Below, piece after piece: positions 47,965 through 58,808 of a DNA stretch of 64,000 bases. Below the pieces are notes generated by a model. The model saw nothing but the letters and a program-made list of their open reading frames with translations. It did not search any database and was not told where the DNA came from. Position 1 is the first letter of the stretch. The number at the start of each line of letters is the position of its first letter. The position numbers and the translations under genes were made by a program. The DNA is from a bacterium (GTDB lineage Bacteria > Planctomycetota > Planctomycetia > Planctomycetales > Planctomycetaceae), in assembly GCA_016125225.1 (NCBI GenBank), contig WGME01000006.1, positions 1 through 64,000 of the forward strand. Reading direction: 5' to 3'.

Positions 47965-49713
47965 TCACTCGGGAACCTTGGCTTTTTCCTCGGCTTTGCG
48001 GGCGGTCAGCATGTCGAGAATGACAGGGACAGCACTCGCCAAGGCAATCTTCCGGGCTTCGGCTTCCCAACGCCATTTGACCTCGATCATGCCTTCCTTG
48101 ATCCCCTTGCCACCGATGACGACTCGCAGCGGAATACCGATCAGGTCGGCATCCTTGAATTTAAAGCCGGGCCGTTGATCACGATCGTCCATCAATACAT
48201 CGACTCCCTGCGCCTGGAGTTGGTTGTAGATGGTATTGGTCACCGTCATGGTTTCCTCGTCGGTGACCTGCAATGGGCAGAGAATCACGGAATAGGGTGC
48301 GACAGCGAGAGGCCAAACCAAACCGTTGGCATCGAAACAGGTCTCCGCCAGTCCGGCCACAATGCGGTTCACGCCGATTCCATAGCAGCCCATGATGATC
48401 GGTTGGCGGGCATCTTTTTCGTCATCGAAGACGGCATCGAGCGCGACGGAATACTTGGTCCCCAGCTTGAAGACATGGCCGACTTCGATGCCATGGACCA
48501 GTTCCAACGTCCCCTCGCCACGGGGACTCGGGTCACCCGCCACGGCATTGCGGATGTCGTAGGTGGTTTCGAGTTGATAGTCGCGTCCGATGTTTACCCC
48601 AGTGAGGTGCATGTCTTCCGCATTCGCCCCGGTGATGGCATCTTTGACCAGGGGAACATCGTGATCGGCAACAACCGGGCACTTGATGCCCACGGGTCCG
48701 GCAAAGCCCACCGGAGCACCAGTGACTTTGAAAATGGTGCCGGTGTCGGCCAGTTCGATCCGGCTTGCATTCAGTGCACGACGCAGCTTGTTCTCGTTGA
48801 CTTCGTGATCGCCGCGCACCAGTACGGCGACGGGCTTTTCATCCGCGAGATAGATCAGCGTTTTGAGCATCTGCTGCGGCGTACACTTTAGCAGTTTACA
48901 GACAGCGTCGATGCTACCGACATTCGGCGTTTCGACCTTCTGCATCGCAGCGGGGCTATCCGTCGCGGTCAAAGCCGGCGTTTTGCGGCCGGTTTCTGCA
49001 CGCTCCAGGTTGGCGGCATAGCCCGTGGTCTTGCAATGCACGACGAAGTCTTCACCGTTGTCCGCGGGAATCATGAACTCGTGCGACGCATCGCCGCCGA
49101 TGGGACCGCTTTCGGCTTCCACCGGCAGATAGTTCAGCCCGCACCGGGCAAAGATGCGACAGTAGGCCCGATAGATCCGCTGGTAGGTGTCATTCAGCGA
49201 TTCCACGGAGGTATGGAAGCTGTAGGCATCCTTCATCAGGAATTCGCTGGTTCGCAGCACACCGAACCGTGGGCGTTCCTCGTTCCGGAACTTGGTCTGG
49301 ATTTGATACAGGGTGAGCGGCATCTGGCGGTAACTGCTGATGTGCTTCGACACCAGATCGGTCACCACTTCCTCATGAGTGGGGCCGAGGGCCATATGAA
49401 TGGAACGGTCGCCGCGCTTGACATGGAAATTGATCAGCACGTTACCGAAGGCGTCTTTACGTCCCGTCCGCTCGAACAGGTCGATCGGCTGCAAAGCGGG
49501 CATGAAGATTTCGATGCCACCGGCGGCATCCATTTCCTCGCGGACGATCTGTTCCGCTTTTTTGAGGGCCCGCAGCCCGAGCGGCAGGTACGTGTACGCC
49601 CCGGCCATCAACTGCCGGATCAACCCCGCCCGCAGCATCAATTGGTGGCTGGGGACTTCCGCATCCGCGGGGACTTCCTTCATCGTGGGGATCAGGGTCT
49701 GCGACCAGCGCAC
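47965..49713 (-). CDS. proS: Prolyl-tRNA synthetase
   Basis: A 582-residue bacterial-type ProRS. Class II motifs are [19 protein letters not shown] (near N-terminus), [26 protein letters not shown] (motif 2) and [16 protein letters not shown] (motif 3). Between them (about 220-370) lies the YbaK-like editing insertion ([13 protein letters not shown]...[15 protein letters not shown]). The anticodon-binding domain ends at [17 protein letters not shown] chose the GTG at 49713 because AAAGGAG is upstream and the protein then starts RWSQTLIPT as in the family. It precedes ctp by 168 bases on the same strand. Confidence 0.95.
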   Translation of the reverse strand: MRWSQTLIPTMKEVPADAEVPSHQLMLRAGLIRQLMAGAYTYLPLGLRALKKAEQIVREEMDAAGGIEIFMPALQPIDLFERTGRKDAFGNVLINFHVKRGDRSIHMALGPTHEEVVTDLVSKHISSYRQMPLTLYQIQTKFRNEERPRFGVLRTSEFLMKDAYSFHTSVESLNDTYQRIYRAYCRIFARCGLNYLPVEAESGPIGGDASHEFMIPADNGEDFVVHCKTTGYAANLERAETGRKTPALTATDSPAAMQKVETPNVGSIDAVCKLLKCTPQQMLKTLIYLADEKPVAVLVRGDHEVNENKLRRALNASRIELADTGTIFKVTGAPVGFAGPVGIKCPVVADHDVPLVKDAITGANAEDMHLTGVNIGRDYQLETTYDIRNAVAGDPSPRGEGTLELVHGIEVGHVFKLGTKYSVALDAVFDDEKDARQPIIMGCYGIGVNRIVAGLAETCFDANGLVWPLAVAPYSVILCPLQVTDEETMTVTNTIYNQLQAQGVDVLMDDRDQRPGFKFKDADLIGIPLRVVIGGKGIKEGMIEVKWRWEAEARKIALASAVPVILDMLTARKAEEKAKVPE

Positions 49714-50186
49714 CGGACGACTCCTTTCGAGGGCGAGTTTCAATTCACGCCGAGATTGTAGCGGCAGTCGGTAAAGACCGGAATGGAGCCGAACCGGTTC
49801 GATTTTCTGGTCATTTGCTCGTCGGACTTTCAATTCCGGGGAGACGTTAGAAACGCGGAGAGCGCTGAGGGACAGGGAGAACTTGCTGTTCTCTCAGGTC
49901 TTAACCTCTGCGGTGCTCCGCGAACTCTGCCTTCATTCTTGCCTTTCCCTGACGAGAACGCTGTAAGAATTCCCCCATCATTTGGTACTCATCATCGACG
50001 TGGGAAGTCTGTCCACGGATTGTCGAAGCGTTGCCGGCTCGCCAATTCGACATTCGGATTTCGCCATTCGTCATTGGCCCAGCCCGCTACAATCCACCGG
50101 CTTCATTGCATCGACTATGTCTCTGGTTTTAGACTCATGGGAGAAATCCCGCCGTTGTTCTCCCTCCTGAATTGAAGGTGCCATCG
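49714..50186. other. 473-bp divergent intergenic region
   Basis: Between proS and the ALDH-like gene. Open frames here (49783-50175) have no recognisable features and low-complexity composition. No hairpin or promoter I can defend. Confidence 0.4.
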
Positions 50187-51623
50187 ATGTTCGACATCCC
50201 CATTCTCCGCTGGGGCCAGGTTTACGAGAGCATGGAAAAGCAGCCGGTGGTCCGGTTCGACAACGGCGAACCCGTGGCCCAACTGCATCAGGCCACGGGC
50301 ATCATGGCCAAAATGGACATGAAAAAGGCCCAGAAGGCCCGTGATGCCCTGCGGCAGATTCCCATCCCGCAGCTCCTCGAAATCTGCCAGAAGGCGGCCG
50401 ATCTGTACCTCAATGGCACGCTCACCTGCGGCAATGCCACGCTGACACCCGCCGAGTTCTGCCGGATGCAATCGGCGACCACCGGCCTGCCCGAGCACAT
50501 GTGTGCAGGCAACATGCGGAAAAACGCGTTCGTCCTCAGCCACATGGGGGACGTGCTCGATGCCCTGACCCGCGGCCTGCCATACGACATTCTCTCGCGC
50601 GGGTACGGCATGGAAGACCGTGGCGTGATGGTGAGCTACCAAGCCAACACTCCCGTGCTTGGAGCGGTGTTGCCCTCGAATTCGCCCGGTGTGCATACGT
50701 TGTGGCTCCCGGCGATTGCAATGCAGATCGGCCTGATCCTGAAGCCCGGCTCGCAGGAATTCTGGACGCCGTACCGCATTGCCGAAGCCTTCTTCCAGGC
50801 TGGTTTGCCCAAGGAAGCGATCGGCATTTACCCCGGTGGCCACGATGTCGGCGGGGCCTTGATGACCGATTGCCCGCGAGTGATGCTCTTCGGCGGCCAG
50901 CAGACCGTTGATCAGCATCATGGCAACCCGCGCGTTTCCGTCCACGGCCCGGGCTTCTCGAAGATCGTCTTCGGGGAAGACATGGTCGATCGTTGGGAAG
51001 ACTATATCGACCTGCTGGTTGACAGCGTCTTCGCCAACAGCGGCCGGAGTTGCATCAATGCCAGCAGCATCTGGGCACCACGCCATGGGGCTGCGATTGC
51101 CGATGCTATCGCACAACGCCTCGGCCCGGTCGAACCACTGCCGCCGACTGATCCGAAAGCCTCCCTCGCCGCCTTCACCACCAAGGGGGTCGCGGAAGCC
51201 ATGCACAACCAGATCGAGGAAGGGTTGAAAGCGCCCGGCGTGACGGAAGTGACCGCCAAGTACCGCAACGGCGACCGCTGGATTCCCCAGGAACGTTGCG
51301 ACTACCTGCGACCGACGATCGTGCATTGCACCGGTCCCGATGTGCCGCTGGCGAACACCGAGTATATGTTCCCGTTCGCATCGGTAGTCGATTGCCCGCA
51401 GAACAAAATGATTGCCGCGATGAAGCAGACGCTGGTCTGCACGGCGATCACCGAAGATCCCAAGTTCACGCAACAACTGCTCGATGCGGTCACCATCGAC
51501 CGGCTGAACGTGGGGGCCGTGAAGACGGTGCAACTCAACTGGCTGCAACCGCACGAAGGCAACATCGTCGACTTCCTGTTCCGGGCTCGGGCCTTCCAGA
51601 ACAGCCCGCCGCCGGCACACTAA
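50187..51623 (+). CDS. Aldehyde dehydrogenase-superfamily protein
   Basis: A 478-residue protein of the ALDH fold. The nucleophile is Cys289 in FANSGRSCINASS, and VLPSNSPGVHTLWLPAIAMQIGLILKPG matches the NAD-binding strand and Lys. The motif that normally holds the general-base Glu (ELGGK) is here SVHGPGFSK, with no Glu. That is the pattern of acyl-CoA or phosphate-linked reductases, so it is unlikely to be a standard hydrolytic ALDH. No cofactor or substrate genes are beside it. ATG 50187 has GAAGGTG upstream. A 523-codon frame on the opposite strand is only a shadow. Confidence 0.82.
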   Translation: MFDIPILRWGQVYESMEKQPVVRFDNGEPVAQLHQATGIMAKMDMKKAQKARDALRQIPIPQLLEICQKAADLYLNGTLTCGNATLTPAEFCRMQSATTGLPEHMCAGNMRKNAFVLSHMGDVLDALTRGLPYDILSRGYGMEDRGVMVSYQANTPVLGAVLPSNSPGVHTLWLPAIAMQIGLILKPGSQEFWTPYRIAEAFFQAGLPKEAIGIYPGGHDVGGALMTDCPRVMLFGGQQTVDQHHGNPRVSVHGPGFSKIVFGEDMVDRWEDYIDLLVDSVFANSGRSCINASSIWAPRHGAAIADAIAQRLGPVEPLPPTDPKASLAAFTTKGVAEAMHNQIEEGLKAPGVTEVTAKYRNGDRWIPQERCDYLRPTIVHCTGPDVPLANTEYMFPFASVVDCPQNKMIAAMKQTLVCTAITEDPKFTQQLLDAVTIDRLNVGAVKTVQLNWLQPHEGNIVDFLFRARAFQNSPPPAH

Positions 51624-51704
51624 AGGACAAATGGGACTGCGGAGCGTGGAAGGGGGAACGAGGAACAACAGTTCCATCTTCCGCACTCCATTTCCGACTT
51701 GGTG

Positions 51705-51917
51705 CTATTCCCGTTCCGCCCACACGCGGGGTTCGCCGTCGTCAAAGAATTCGACATGAATCACGTTCGGACAGCAGCAGACCGGGCAGTCTTCGACATA
51801 CGACTGGTCATCGCCCGCCGTCCGATCAAGCGGAATCACGATTTCCTCGCCGCACGAATCGCAGACATACTGGCCTTCGTCGGCAACTTCGCGGCGAGAA
51901 CGGCGACGGCGGCGCAT
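51705..51917 (-). CDS. Small CPXCG-motif cysteine-rich protein
   Basis: A 70-residue zinc-ribbon-like protein. Arg-rich start (MRRRRRSRREVADE), then CDSCGEEIVIPLDRT, and CPVCCCPNVIHVEF, matching the CPXCG small Cys-rich family. The four main cysteines would bind one metal. Function in the family is unknown. It is divergent from the MOSC gene with 49 bases between starts. Confidence 0.8.
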   Translation of the reverse strand: MRRRRRSRREVADEGQYVCDSCGEEIVIPLDRTAGDDQSYVEDCPVCCCPNVIHVEFFDDGEPRVWAERE

Positions 51918-51966
51918 GCACAGGGACTCCAGTTCAGCGAAACGGTCTGATGGAAGGATAACGGCT

Positions 51967-52740
51967 GTGGCTCGTGTCGTCGATCTGCGGGTTTATCCAG
52001 TGAAGTCGCTGCCGCCGACGGTGCTGACTTCCGCCCGCGTGTTGCCGAGCGGTGCGCTGCAGAACGACCGCCGCTGGGCCTTCGTGGATGACACTGGCAA
52101 ATTCTGGAATGCCAAGCGGACACCGAAATTGCACGACATCGGTTGCCGCTACGATGTCCCCAGCAGCACGCTGATGTTCCAAGATCCGGAATCCCGATCG
52201 CTAACCTGGGCCATCGGTTCCGAGACCACTGCGATCAATTCCTGGTTCAGCGAGCAAATGGGTGGACCGGCTCGATCGATCGAGAACACGGATGTGGGTT
52301 TTCCCGATGATCTGGAAAGTCCCGGCCCGACTGTCGTCAGCACGGCGACTCTCGAAACCATTACGAGCTGGTTTCCCGGTTTGACGACCGACAGCGTGCG
52401 GTTGCGATTGCGGGCGAACATCGAAATCGGTGATGTCCCCGCGTTCTGGGAAGACCGACTCTATCGAACCGAAGGACAAATGCAGCCTTTCCGCATCGGT
52501 CCGCTCACGTTTCTGGGGATCAATCCGTGCCAGCGGTGCGTGGTGCCGTCACGAGATCAATCGACCGGCGAGGCCATCCCGCAGTTCCAGAAGTTGTTCG
52601 CCGAGAAACGCCGTGAGACCCTGCCCGACTGGGCTCCCGCAGACCGCTTCAACCACTTCTACCGAGCAACGGTGAATACCCGGCTGCACAGCGGAGCAGG
52701 GGAGTTCCTCACCGTCGGCGACACGGTCGAAATCCTGTAG
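51967..52740 (+). CDS. MOSC domain-containing protein
   Basis: A 257-residue protein with MOSC_N (VVDLRVYPVKSLPPTVLTSARVLPSGALQNDRRWAFVDD) and the MOSC core (PFRIGPLTFLGINPCQRCVVPSRDQSTGE), where the Cys binds the molybdenum-cofactor sulfur. It is related to the mARC/YcbX group that reduces N-hydroxylated compounds. GTG 51967 has GGAAGGA upstream; the ATG at 51916 would add 17 residues overlapping the divergent gene. It is followed by bshB1 after 12 bases. Confidence 0.85.
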   Translation: MARVVDLRVYPVKSLPPTVLTSARVLPSGALQNDRRWAFVDDTGKFWNAKRTPKLHDIGCRYDVPSSTLMFQDPESRSLTWAIGSETTAINSWFSEQMGGPARSIENTDVGFPDDLESPGPTVVSTATLETITSWFPGLTTDSVRLRLRANIEIGDVPAFWEDRLYRTEGQMQPFRIGPLTFLGINPCQRCVVPSRDQSTGEAIPQFQKLFAEKRRETLPDWAPADRFNHFYRATVNTRLHSGAGEFLTVGDTVEIL

Positions 52741-52752
52741 AGTGCCAACATC

Positions 52753-53469
52753 ATGACACCGCCCAGTGCCCCGCTCGACATCCTCGTGGTCGCTCCGCAT
52801 CCGGATGACGCTGAAATCAGCGTCGGGGGAACGATTCTGGTTTCGCGGCAACAAGGCCTGCGGGTCGGTGTGGTCGAACTGACCAATGGGGAACCCACAC
52901 CGAATGGTTCGCCTGAACTACGAGCGCGCGAAACCGCCGCCGCCACGCAGACTCTCGATCTCACCTGGCGACACAATCTGCAACTGCCGAATCGCTTGCT
53001 CGAACCAACACTCGATGCCCGTCGACAACTGGCGAGCGTGTTCCGATTGACCCGGCCTCAAATTCTGCTGGTGCCGTATTGGGAAGATGCCCATCCCGAC
53101 CATGTCGCGGCAAGCAGTTTGTGTGATGCCGCCCGGTTCTGGGCGAAGCTGTCTCGGACCGATATGCCCGGCGAGCCGTATCATCCGCCGACGATCTTCT
53201 ATTACTGGAGCATCCACCTGCGGATTCACCCGCAACCCGCCATGGTGGTCGATATCAGCGACGTGATCGATCAGAAAATGGCAGCAATCCGTTGTTATGA
53301 AAGCCAGTTCCTCATTGGCAAGTCGCAGGAGTTTCCGACTGCACTCGATGATATTCACGACCGCGCCCGCTATTGGGGCTGGGCGATTCACAGGAAATTC
53401 GGCGAACCGCTCGGCAGCCGCGAAGCTCTGGGCACTTCATCGCTGCTGCCGTGGTTAAGTCCGCGTTAG
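52753..53469 (+). CDS. bshB1: BshB1-like LmbE/PIG-L deacetylase (bacillithiol biosynthesis)
   Basis: A 238-residue zinc deacetylase. [14 protein letters not shown] and [15 protein letters not shown] hold the metal-binding residues. Length and motifs ([19 protein letters not shown]) match BshB1, which removes acetyl from N-acetylglucosaminyl-malate in bacillithiol synthesis; a related sugar deacetylase remains possible. It is 12 bases after the MOSC gene, so probably co-transcribed, and convergent with the repeat protein gene. Confidence 0.85.
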   Translation: MTPPSAPLDILVVAPHPDDAEISVGGTILVSRQQGLRVGVVELTNGEPTPNGSPELRARETAAATQTLDLTWRHNLQLPNRLLEPTLDARRQLASVFRLTRPQILLVPYWEDAHPDHVAASSLCDAARFWAKLSRTDMPGEPYHPPTIFYYWSIHLRIHPQPAMVVDISDVIDQKMAAIRCYESQFLIGKSQEFPTALDDIHDRARYWGWAIHRKFGEPLGSREALGTSSLLPWLSPR

Positions 53470-53478
53470 GCCGTCTTG

Positions 53479-55059
53479 TTAACCAATCAGACCAGATAAC
53501 GACGAGATGATCGAAGCAGCGGGGCCCGAGGTTTCGGCTCCGGTCCACATGGTCATCATCCCTTCGACAATCAGCCAGGCATTCGTGCCCATGAGCACTC
53601 CCGCCACGATGACCATGAGCGCCGCGGGTGCCCCCCAACTTGGTTCGCGTGGCTTTAGCGATTTTGCCGCCGGGGTGAGATAGCTGTCCTCATCGTCTTC
53701 GGCGGCCGATTCCCCTTCAAATTCATCACTGAAGGCGGAATCTTCCGCGTCGATAATGTCCTCTTCCTGAGCGGTATCAAATTCTTCGTCGTCCGCATCG
53801 AGGACTTCGTCCAATTCATCAACGACTTCCAGGTCTTCAACGGCCTGACCGGCGTCGATGGCACCACTCAGGGTCCCAATGTAATCGCTGGTGGCATCAT
53901 CGTCGTCGACCATGAGTACCGCGGTCTGATTGGCGTCATCCTCATCGTCTGCAACGAAGGCAATTTCTTCCGCGAACTGTTCATCGACGGCGAGACGACG
54001 TGTCCCCCCGGAATCGCCACTTTCCGAGTCAAAATCGAGTTCATCCGCCAGGCTGTCGAGGCCCGGTTCCTGCATGCGTTGCGTGGTTTCCGCTTTCTGA
54101 ATCGTGACATCGGAATCCGAGACAAAGTCCAGTGTCAAACCAGAATCGCCGGTATCCAACGTGAGACCACTGTCTCCGGTATCGAGCGTCAGTCCGCTGT
54201 CGCCGGTGTCCAGAGTCAGACCACTGTCTTCCGTATCGAAGGCCATGCCTTCGTCGTCGGTGGTACCGACAGGCGAACCAACCATTTGCACATCGGAATC
54301 GCTGTCGGGAGAGGCCAGCGTCAGTCCACTGTCTTGGGTTTCAAAGCTGATGCCGCTTTCGCCTTCCGGAATGACTAACTCAGACTCGGTCATTATGGAA
54401 GCTTCACTGTCGTCGATGACCGCGTCGTCTTCTTCCATATCGAGATCAAAGCCGGTTGCATTTTCGGCCGGGGCTTCCAGCTCCAGATCATCCAGGCTGG
54501 AAAAATCGGTGGCGCTCAAGTCGGCCATGGTCACATCGCTGTGCGATGGGTCTTCCGCTTCTTCTGCCACCGGCACTTCGGCCGAACTGCCCGTCTGGAA
54601 GAAATCGCTTTCGCTGCCCGAGGTTTCCTCGGCATCGAACACTTCGACATCGCTGGAAGACGGGCCGTCCGTTGACTCAGACTCAACGGGTTCGGTATGA
54701 AACGACAGCTGCAGATGATCGAGTTCGGCCGGCGAGCCCGAGGAAATGATCGTCGCCTGATCCGCCAAAGCTTCTTCATCGAGTTCAATAAAATCGACCT
54801 GCTCCGACATCACCGCAGACTCGTCGGCAAAGCCGATCGTCTCGTCGAAGTCGATGTCGTCCACCACCGGCAGTTCTTTGGTGGGATGCAAACGTCCGCT
54901 CGTGATCAGGGCTTCGATATCTTCGCGGCGGTATTTCCAGGTGCCACGGTCGGCGAGGGCTTTCAAATCGCCATTGTCGACCAACTCCCGCACGGTGACA
55001 TCATCAATCCCGTAGAGATCGGTGATGTCGGCGGTGGTAAGGAATTTTTTCTGTGCCAC
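53479..55059 (-). CDS. HTH-containing acidic repeat protein with C-terminal membrane helix
   Basis: A 526-residue protein. Residues about 5-60 (FLTTADITDLYGIDDVTVRELVDNGDLKALADRGTWKYRREDIEALI) form an excisionase/MerR-like helix-turn-helix. The middle is Asp/Glu/Ser-rich and disordered, with four 9-residue repeats (DTGDSGLTL). The end holds one hydrophobic helix (GAPAALMVIVAGVLMGTNAWLIV). It therefore looks like a DNA-binding head tethered to the membrane by a long acidic chain. Start is GTG 55059. The role is unknown; similar layouts occur in planctomycetes. Confidence 0.75.
   Translation of the reverse strand: MAQKKFLTTADITDLYGIDDVTVRELVDNGDLKALADRGTWKYRREDIEALITSGRLHPTKELPVVDDIDFDETIGFADESAVMSEQVDFIELDEEALADQATIISSGSPAELDHLQLSFHTEPVESESTDGPSSSDVEVFDAEETSGSESDFFQTGSSAEVPVAEEAEDPSHSDVTMADLSATDFSSLDDLELEAPAENATGFDLDMEEDDAVIDDSEASIMTESELVIPEGESGISFETQDSGLTLASPDSDSDVQMVGSPVGTTDDEGMAFDTEDSGLTLDTGDSGLTLDTGDSGLTLDTGDSGLTLDFVSDSDVTIQKAETTQRMQEPGLDSLADELDFDSESGDSGGTRRLAVDEQFAEEIAFVADDEDDANQTAVLMVDDDDATSDYIGTLSGAIDAGQAVEDLEVVDELDEVLDADDEEFDTAQEEDIIDAEDSAFSDEFEGESAAEDDEDSYLTPAAKSLKPREPSWGAPAALMVIVAGVLMGTNAWLIVEGMMTMWTGAETSGPAASIISSLSGLIG
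54125..54232 (-). repeat. Four tandem 27-bp coding repeats
   Basis: Imperfect 27-base units (54125-54151, 54152-54178, 54179-54205, 54206-54232) encode repeats of DTGDSGLTL in the acidic protein. They differ mainly at synonymous positions, so they are under protein-level constraint or old enough to have drifted. Confidence 0.7.
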
Positions 55060-56364
<1,305 letters not shown>

Positions 56365-56403
56365 TCGTGTGAATCGAGCACAGCCCTCGGCGTTTCCGCG
56401 CGG

Positions 56404-56874
56404 CTAAGCGAGTTCGAGGAATTGCCATTCGGAAAACGTGGCGGCTTGTCCCACGCGTTGACCGGCAGCATCGACCAGGTTCCACACCGTTGCCCGATCA
56501 ATGCGGAAACGGCGGCCCGTTGAACTGATGCGGATGCCCTGATAGTCGTCCACATAACCATCCCGCGACGTTCGCTCGAGCAACTGCGCCCGCTCGTCGC
56601 GATGCATCGGTTCGGCCGTGTAGCGTGACGGGGTTTGCAACAAGGTGGGAATGTCCATTTCCCACAACGTCAAGGCCGTTTGATTCCCGTAGTTCAAGAT
56701 GGGATCGGCCTGGGTGCCATGCGAAACTACCACAAAAGGGGCGAGGAACAGCCGCGTGGCTTGCTCCGCCGGTGTGCCCGTGCGGTCAATCAGTTCGCTT
56801 CCCACCCAGCGGCGGTACGAATCGAGCAGGATCTGCGTGTGGGTGATCCATTCCGGACGCAGTTCAGCGGCCAT
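56404..56874 (-). CDS. MEKHLA-domain protein
   Basis: A 156-residue protein that is one MEKHLA domain, a PAS-related fold known from plant HD-ZIP III factors and some bacteria. Segments such as FVVVSHGTQADPILNYGNQTALTLWEMD and GYVDDYQGIRISSTGRRFRI match the family. It may bind a small ligand. Its ATG overlaps the hydrolase stop by one base (TGATG), so the pair is coupled; a GTG immediately upstream would add one residue. No kinase or DNA-binding part is attached. Confidence 0.8.
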   Translation of the reverse strand: MAAELRPEWITHTQILLDSYRRWVGSELIDRTGTPAEQATRLFLAPFVVVSHGTQADPILNYGNQTALTLWEMDIPTLLQTPSRYTAEPMHRDERAQLLERTSRDGYVDDYQGIRISSTGRRFRIDRATVWNLVDAAGQRVGQAATFSEWQFLELA

Positions 56875-57977
56875 CACTGTCCTTCTTTGGCAGTCGGCTT
56901 GAGCACCGAATCGATCAACTGGTAGGCCCGTTCCCGCATCTCAGGGGGAAAATCATGCTGGCAGTCCGGGTGTTCCACCTGTAGCCGCTCCGGATGCCCA
57001 TACAGTTCAAAGATGGGCTTCGCGGCGGCCGCAACGCGATCCACACTCGCCGCGCGGAAGTTGCTGTCATGCAAAGGGGCGACGATGAGTGTGCTACGCG
57101 GGGCCAATGCGGCGATCAGTTCATGAAAGTCGTAAGGGATCTCAGCAAGTCGGCCACGATATTCCGCCAGCTTCGGCAGATACCGGGTCTGCACCCAACC
57201 CCGTTCGGGGAACCAGTTGGCTTCAGCCCCATCGTAGTAATCGAGATAGGAATCGAGTCCACAACTCGAAACGATGACCTTGATGCGGTCGTCATGAATC
57301 GCGGTATAGACAGAGTTATGTCCGCCCAGCGAGTGACCAATGGCGGCGAAGGCGGTGGGATTGACATAGGGTTGCGTGCTCAGCCAGTCGAGCCCGCGGA
57401 TGTTGTCCCACACGGCTTTCAACGTGCCACTTTCCCAGCCAAGGGCCTTGATGTCGGGCTGATATTTGGCGAGCAGCGGATAGTTCGGAGCGAAACAGAC
57501 ATAACCCCGTTCGGCGAGTTCATTGGCATAGCTGCGGTTCTCACGCGGGCCAAGTCCCACGACCACCCCGAGTCCGACGTTGTTATCGGTGGGATGCAGG
57601 CACAACACCGCCGGGGCTTTGGCACCGGGAGTATTGAGCACGGCTTTGGGAATCAGCACATAGGCCGGGGTCCGGCAACCGGGCTCGGAAGCATAGGTGA
57701 TGAGCCGCCGTACATAGCTCCCGGCATCGAATTCCTCTTCAACCTGCACGTCGAACGGACAGCGTTTTTCATCACCGGGGAGTGAACCGGCGACAGAGGC
57801 AAAACCGGCGAGAATCTCTGCTTTACGGTGCTGCCAATCATCCAGCGTTTTCACCGGAACCACTTCGGTTCCCTGATGAAACAGCAGCAGTTGATCGCGG
57901 GGTAAACGCGGGACCGGATCGGCGGCAGTCAGGGGACCCGCCAGACAGAGACTCAGCAGACAGAACCAGCGACGCAT
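56874..57977 (-). CDS. Secreted alpha/beta-hydrolase (dienelactone hydrolase-like)
   Basis: A 367-residue exported hydrolase with a signal peptide (MRRWFCLLSLCLAGPLTAA). The nucleophile elbow is IGHSLGGHNS (Ser), with a C-terminal His in HPDCQHDFPPEMRE and an acid from LYGHPERLQVEHPD. The family (Abhydrolase_7-like) is large in planctomycetes and often labelled acetylxylan esterase-like. I used ATG 57977 (AGGAGA upstream); the frame from 58031 would bury the signal peptide. It is the first gene of a coupled pair with MEKHLA and is divergent from plsY. Confidence 0.85.
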   Translation of the reverse strand: MRRWFCLLSLCLAGPLTAADPVPRLPRDQLLLFHQGTEVVPVKTLDDWQHRKAEILAGFASVAGSLPGDEKRCPFDVQVEEEFDAGSYVRRLITYASEPGCRTPAYVLIPKAVLNTPGAKAPAVLCLHPTDNNVGLGVVVGLGPRENRSYANELAERGYVCFAPNYPLLAKYQPDIKALGWESGTLKAVWDNIRGLDWLSTQPYVNPTAFAAIGHSLGGHNSVYTAIHDDRIKVIVSSCGLDSYLDYYDGAEANWFPERGWVQTRYLPKLAEYRGRLAEIPYDFHELIAALAPRSTLIVAPLHDSNFRAASVDRVAAAAKPIFELYGHPERLQVEHPDCQHDFPPEMRERAYQLIDSVLKPTAKEGQ

Positions 57978-58149
57978 GACACTTCTCCTGCGGTGCCGAT
58001 CGATGCGCCGAACCCACCGCGATGGGTGCATGGTCGCGAGATTCGCGGTATGTGTCCAGTCTGGCGGACATGCAACTCGCGGAGAGATTGATTACGATTC
58101 GCCGCGCATTGTGCCTCGTCGTCTTGCCATCTGTAAAAAGCTGCTGCTC

Positions 58150-58788
58150 ATGCTGAACTATGGAATCCTCGCTGCGATTTCGTATCTGTTAGGAGCCACT
58201 CCGTTTGGCCTACTGATTGCCCGCTGGGTGAAGGGGATCGATCTACGCAAAGAGGGAAGCGGAAACATCGGGGCGACGAATGTCACCCGGGTCATCGGCA
58301 AGAAATGGGGTGCCGTAGCATTACTGCTCGATGCCCTGAAAGGAGCGATACCCGCGGGACTGTTTCCGTTGGTTCTTCCCTTTGCAGCCGACCAGTTGCT
58401 GCATGCCAGTGTGCTGGCCGGCGTCGCAGCCATTCTTGGCCACATGTTTTCGCCGTGGTTGCGATTCAAAGGAGGCAAGGGGGTGGCGACTGCGACGGGT
58501 GTTGTGCTGGTCCTTGCTCCCTGGGCCTTTCTCGTCGCTTTGGGCCTGTTCATCACCGTCTTTGCCGCCACGCGGATTGTCTCTTTGGGATCAATCTCAG
58601 CCGCCATCGGATTCGCGATCGCGCAGACATTCTGGCTTCCTGCAGATCCGTGGTCCTCTGCGAATTGGAGCCTCGCCGCCTTCAGCTACGGCATTCCCGC
58701 ATTAATCATCTGGCAGCACCGCAGCAACATCGGCCGCCTGCTCCGCGGCGAGGAGCATGCCTTCAAGAAAAAGACCGAGCCGACATAG
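58150..58788 (+). CDS. plsY: Glycerol-3-phosphate acyltransferase PlsY
   Basis: A 212-residue inner-membrane protein with about five helices. It moves acyl from acyl-phosphate to glycerol-3-phosphate to start phospholipid synthesis. Motif 1 is KEGSGNIGATNVTRVIG, motif 2 is RFKGGKGVATATG, and the C-terminus has IIWQHRSNIGRLLRGEE. I chose ATG 58150 at the first transmembrane helix; the frame is open for 58 codons upstream without similarity. Start signal is weak. It is divergent from the hydrolase gene. Confidence 0.92.
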   Translation: MLNYGILAAISYLLGATPFGLLIARWVKGIDLRKEGSGNIGATNVTRVIGKKWGAVALLLDALKGAIPAGLFPLVLPFAADQLLHASVLAGVAAILGHMFSPWLRFKGGKGVATATGVVLVLAPWAFLVALGLFITVFAATRIVSLGSISAAIGFAIAQTFWLPADPWSSANWSLAAFSYGIPALIIWQHRSNIGRLLRGEEHAFKKKTEPT

Positions 58789-58808
58789 GGGAAACTCGAA
58801 CTTCCCCA

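Noticed and set aside
50115-51686. 523-codon minus-strand frame
   Set aside because: Fully antisense to the ALDH-like gene, whose product has clear motifs; the frame is a GC-driven shadow.
54125-54232. CRISPR-like tandem repeats
   Set aside because: Units are contiguous, in frame and encode DTGDSGLTL; there are no spacers.
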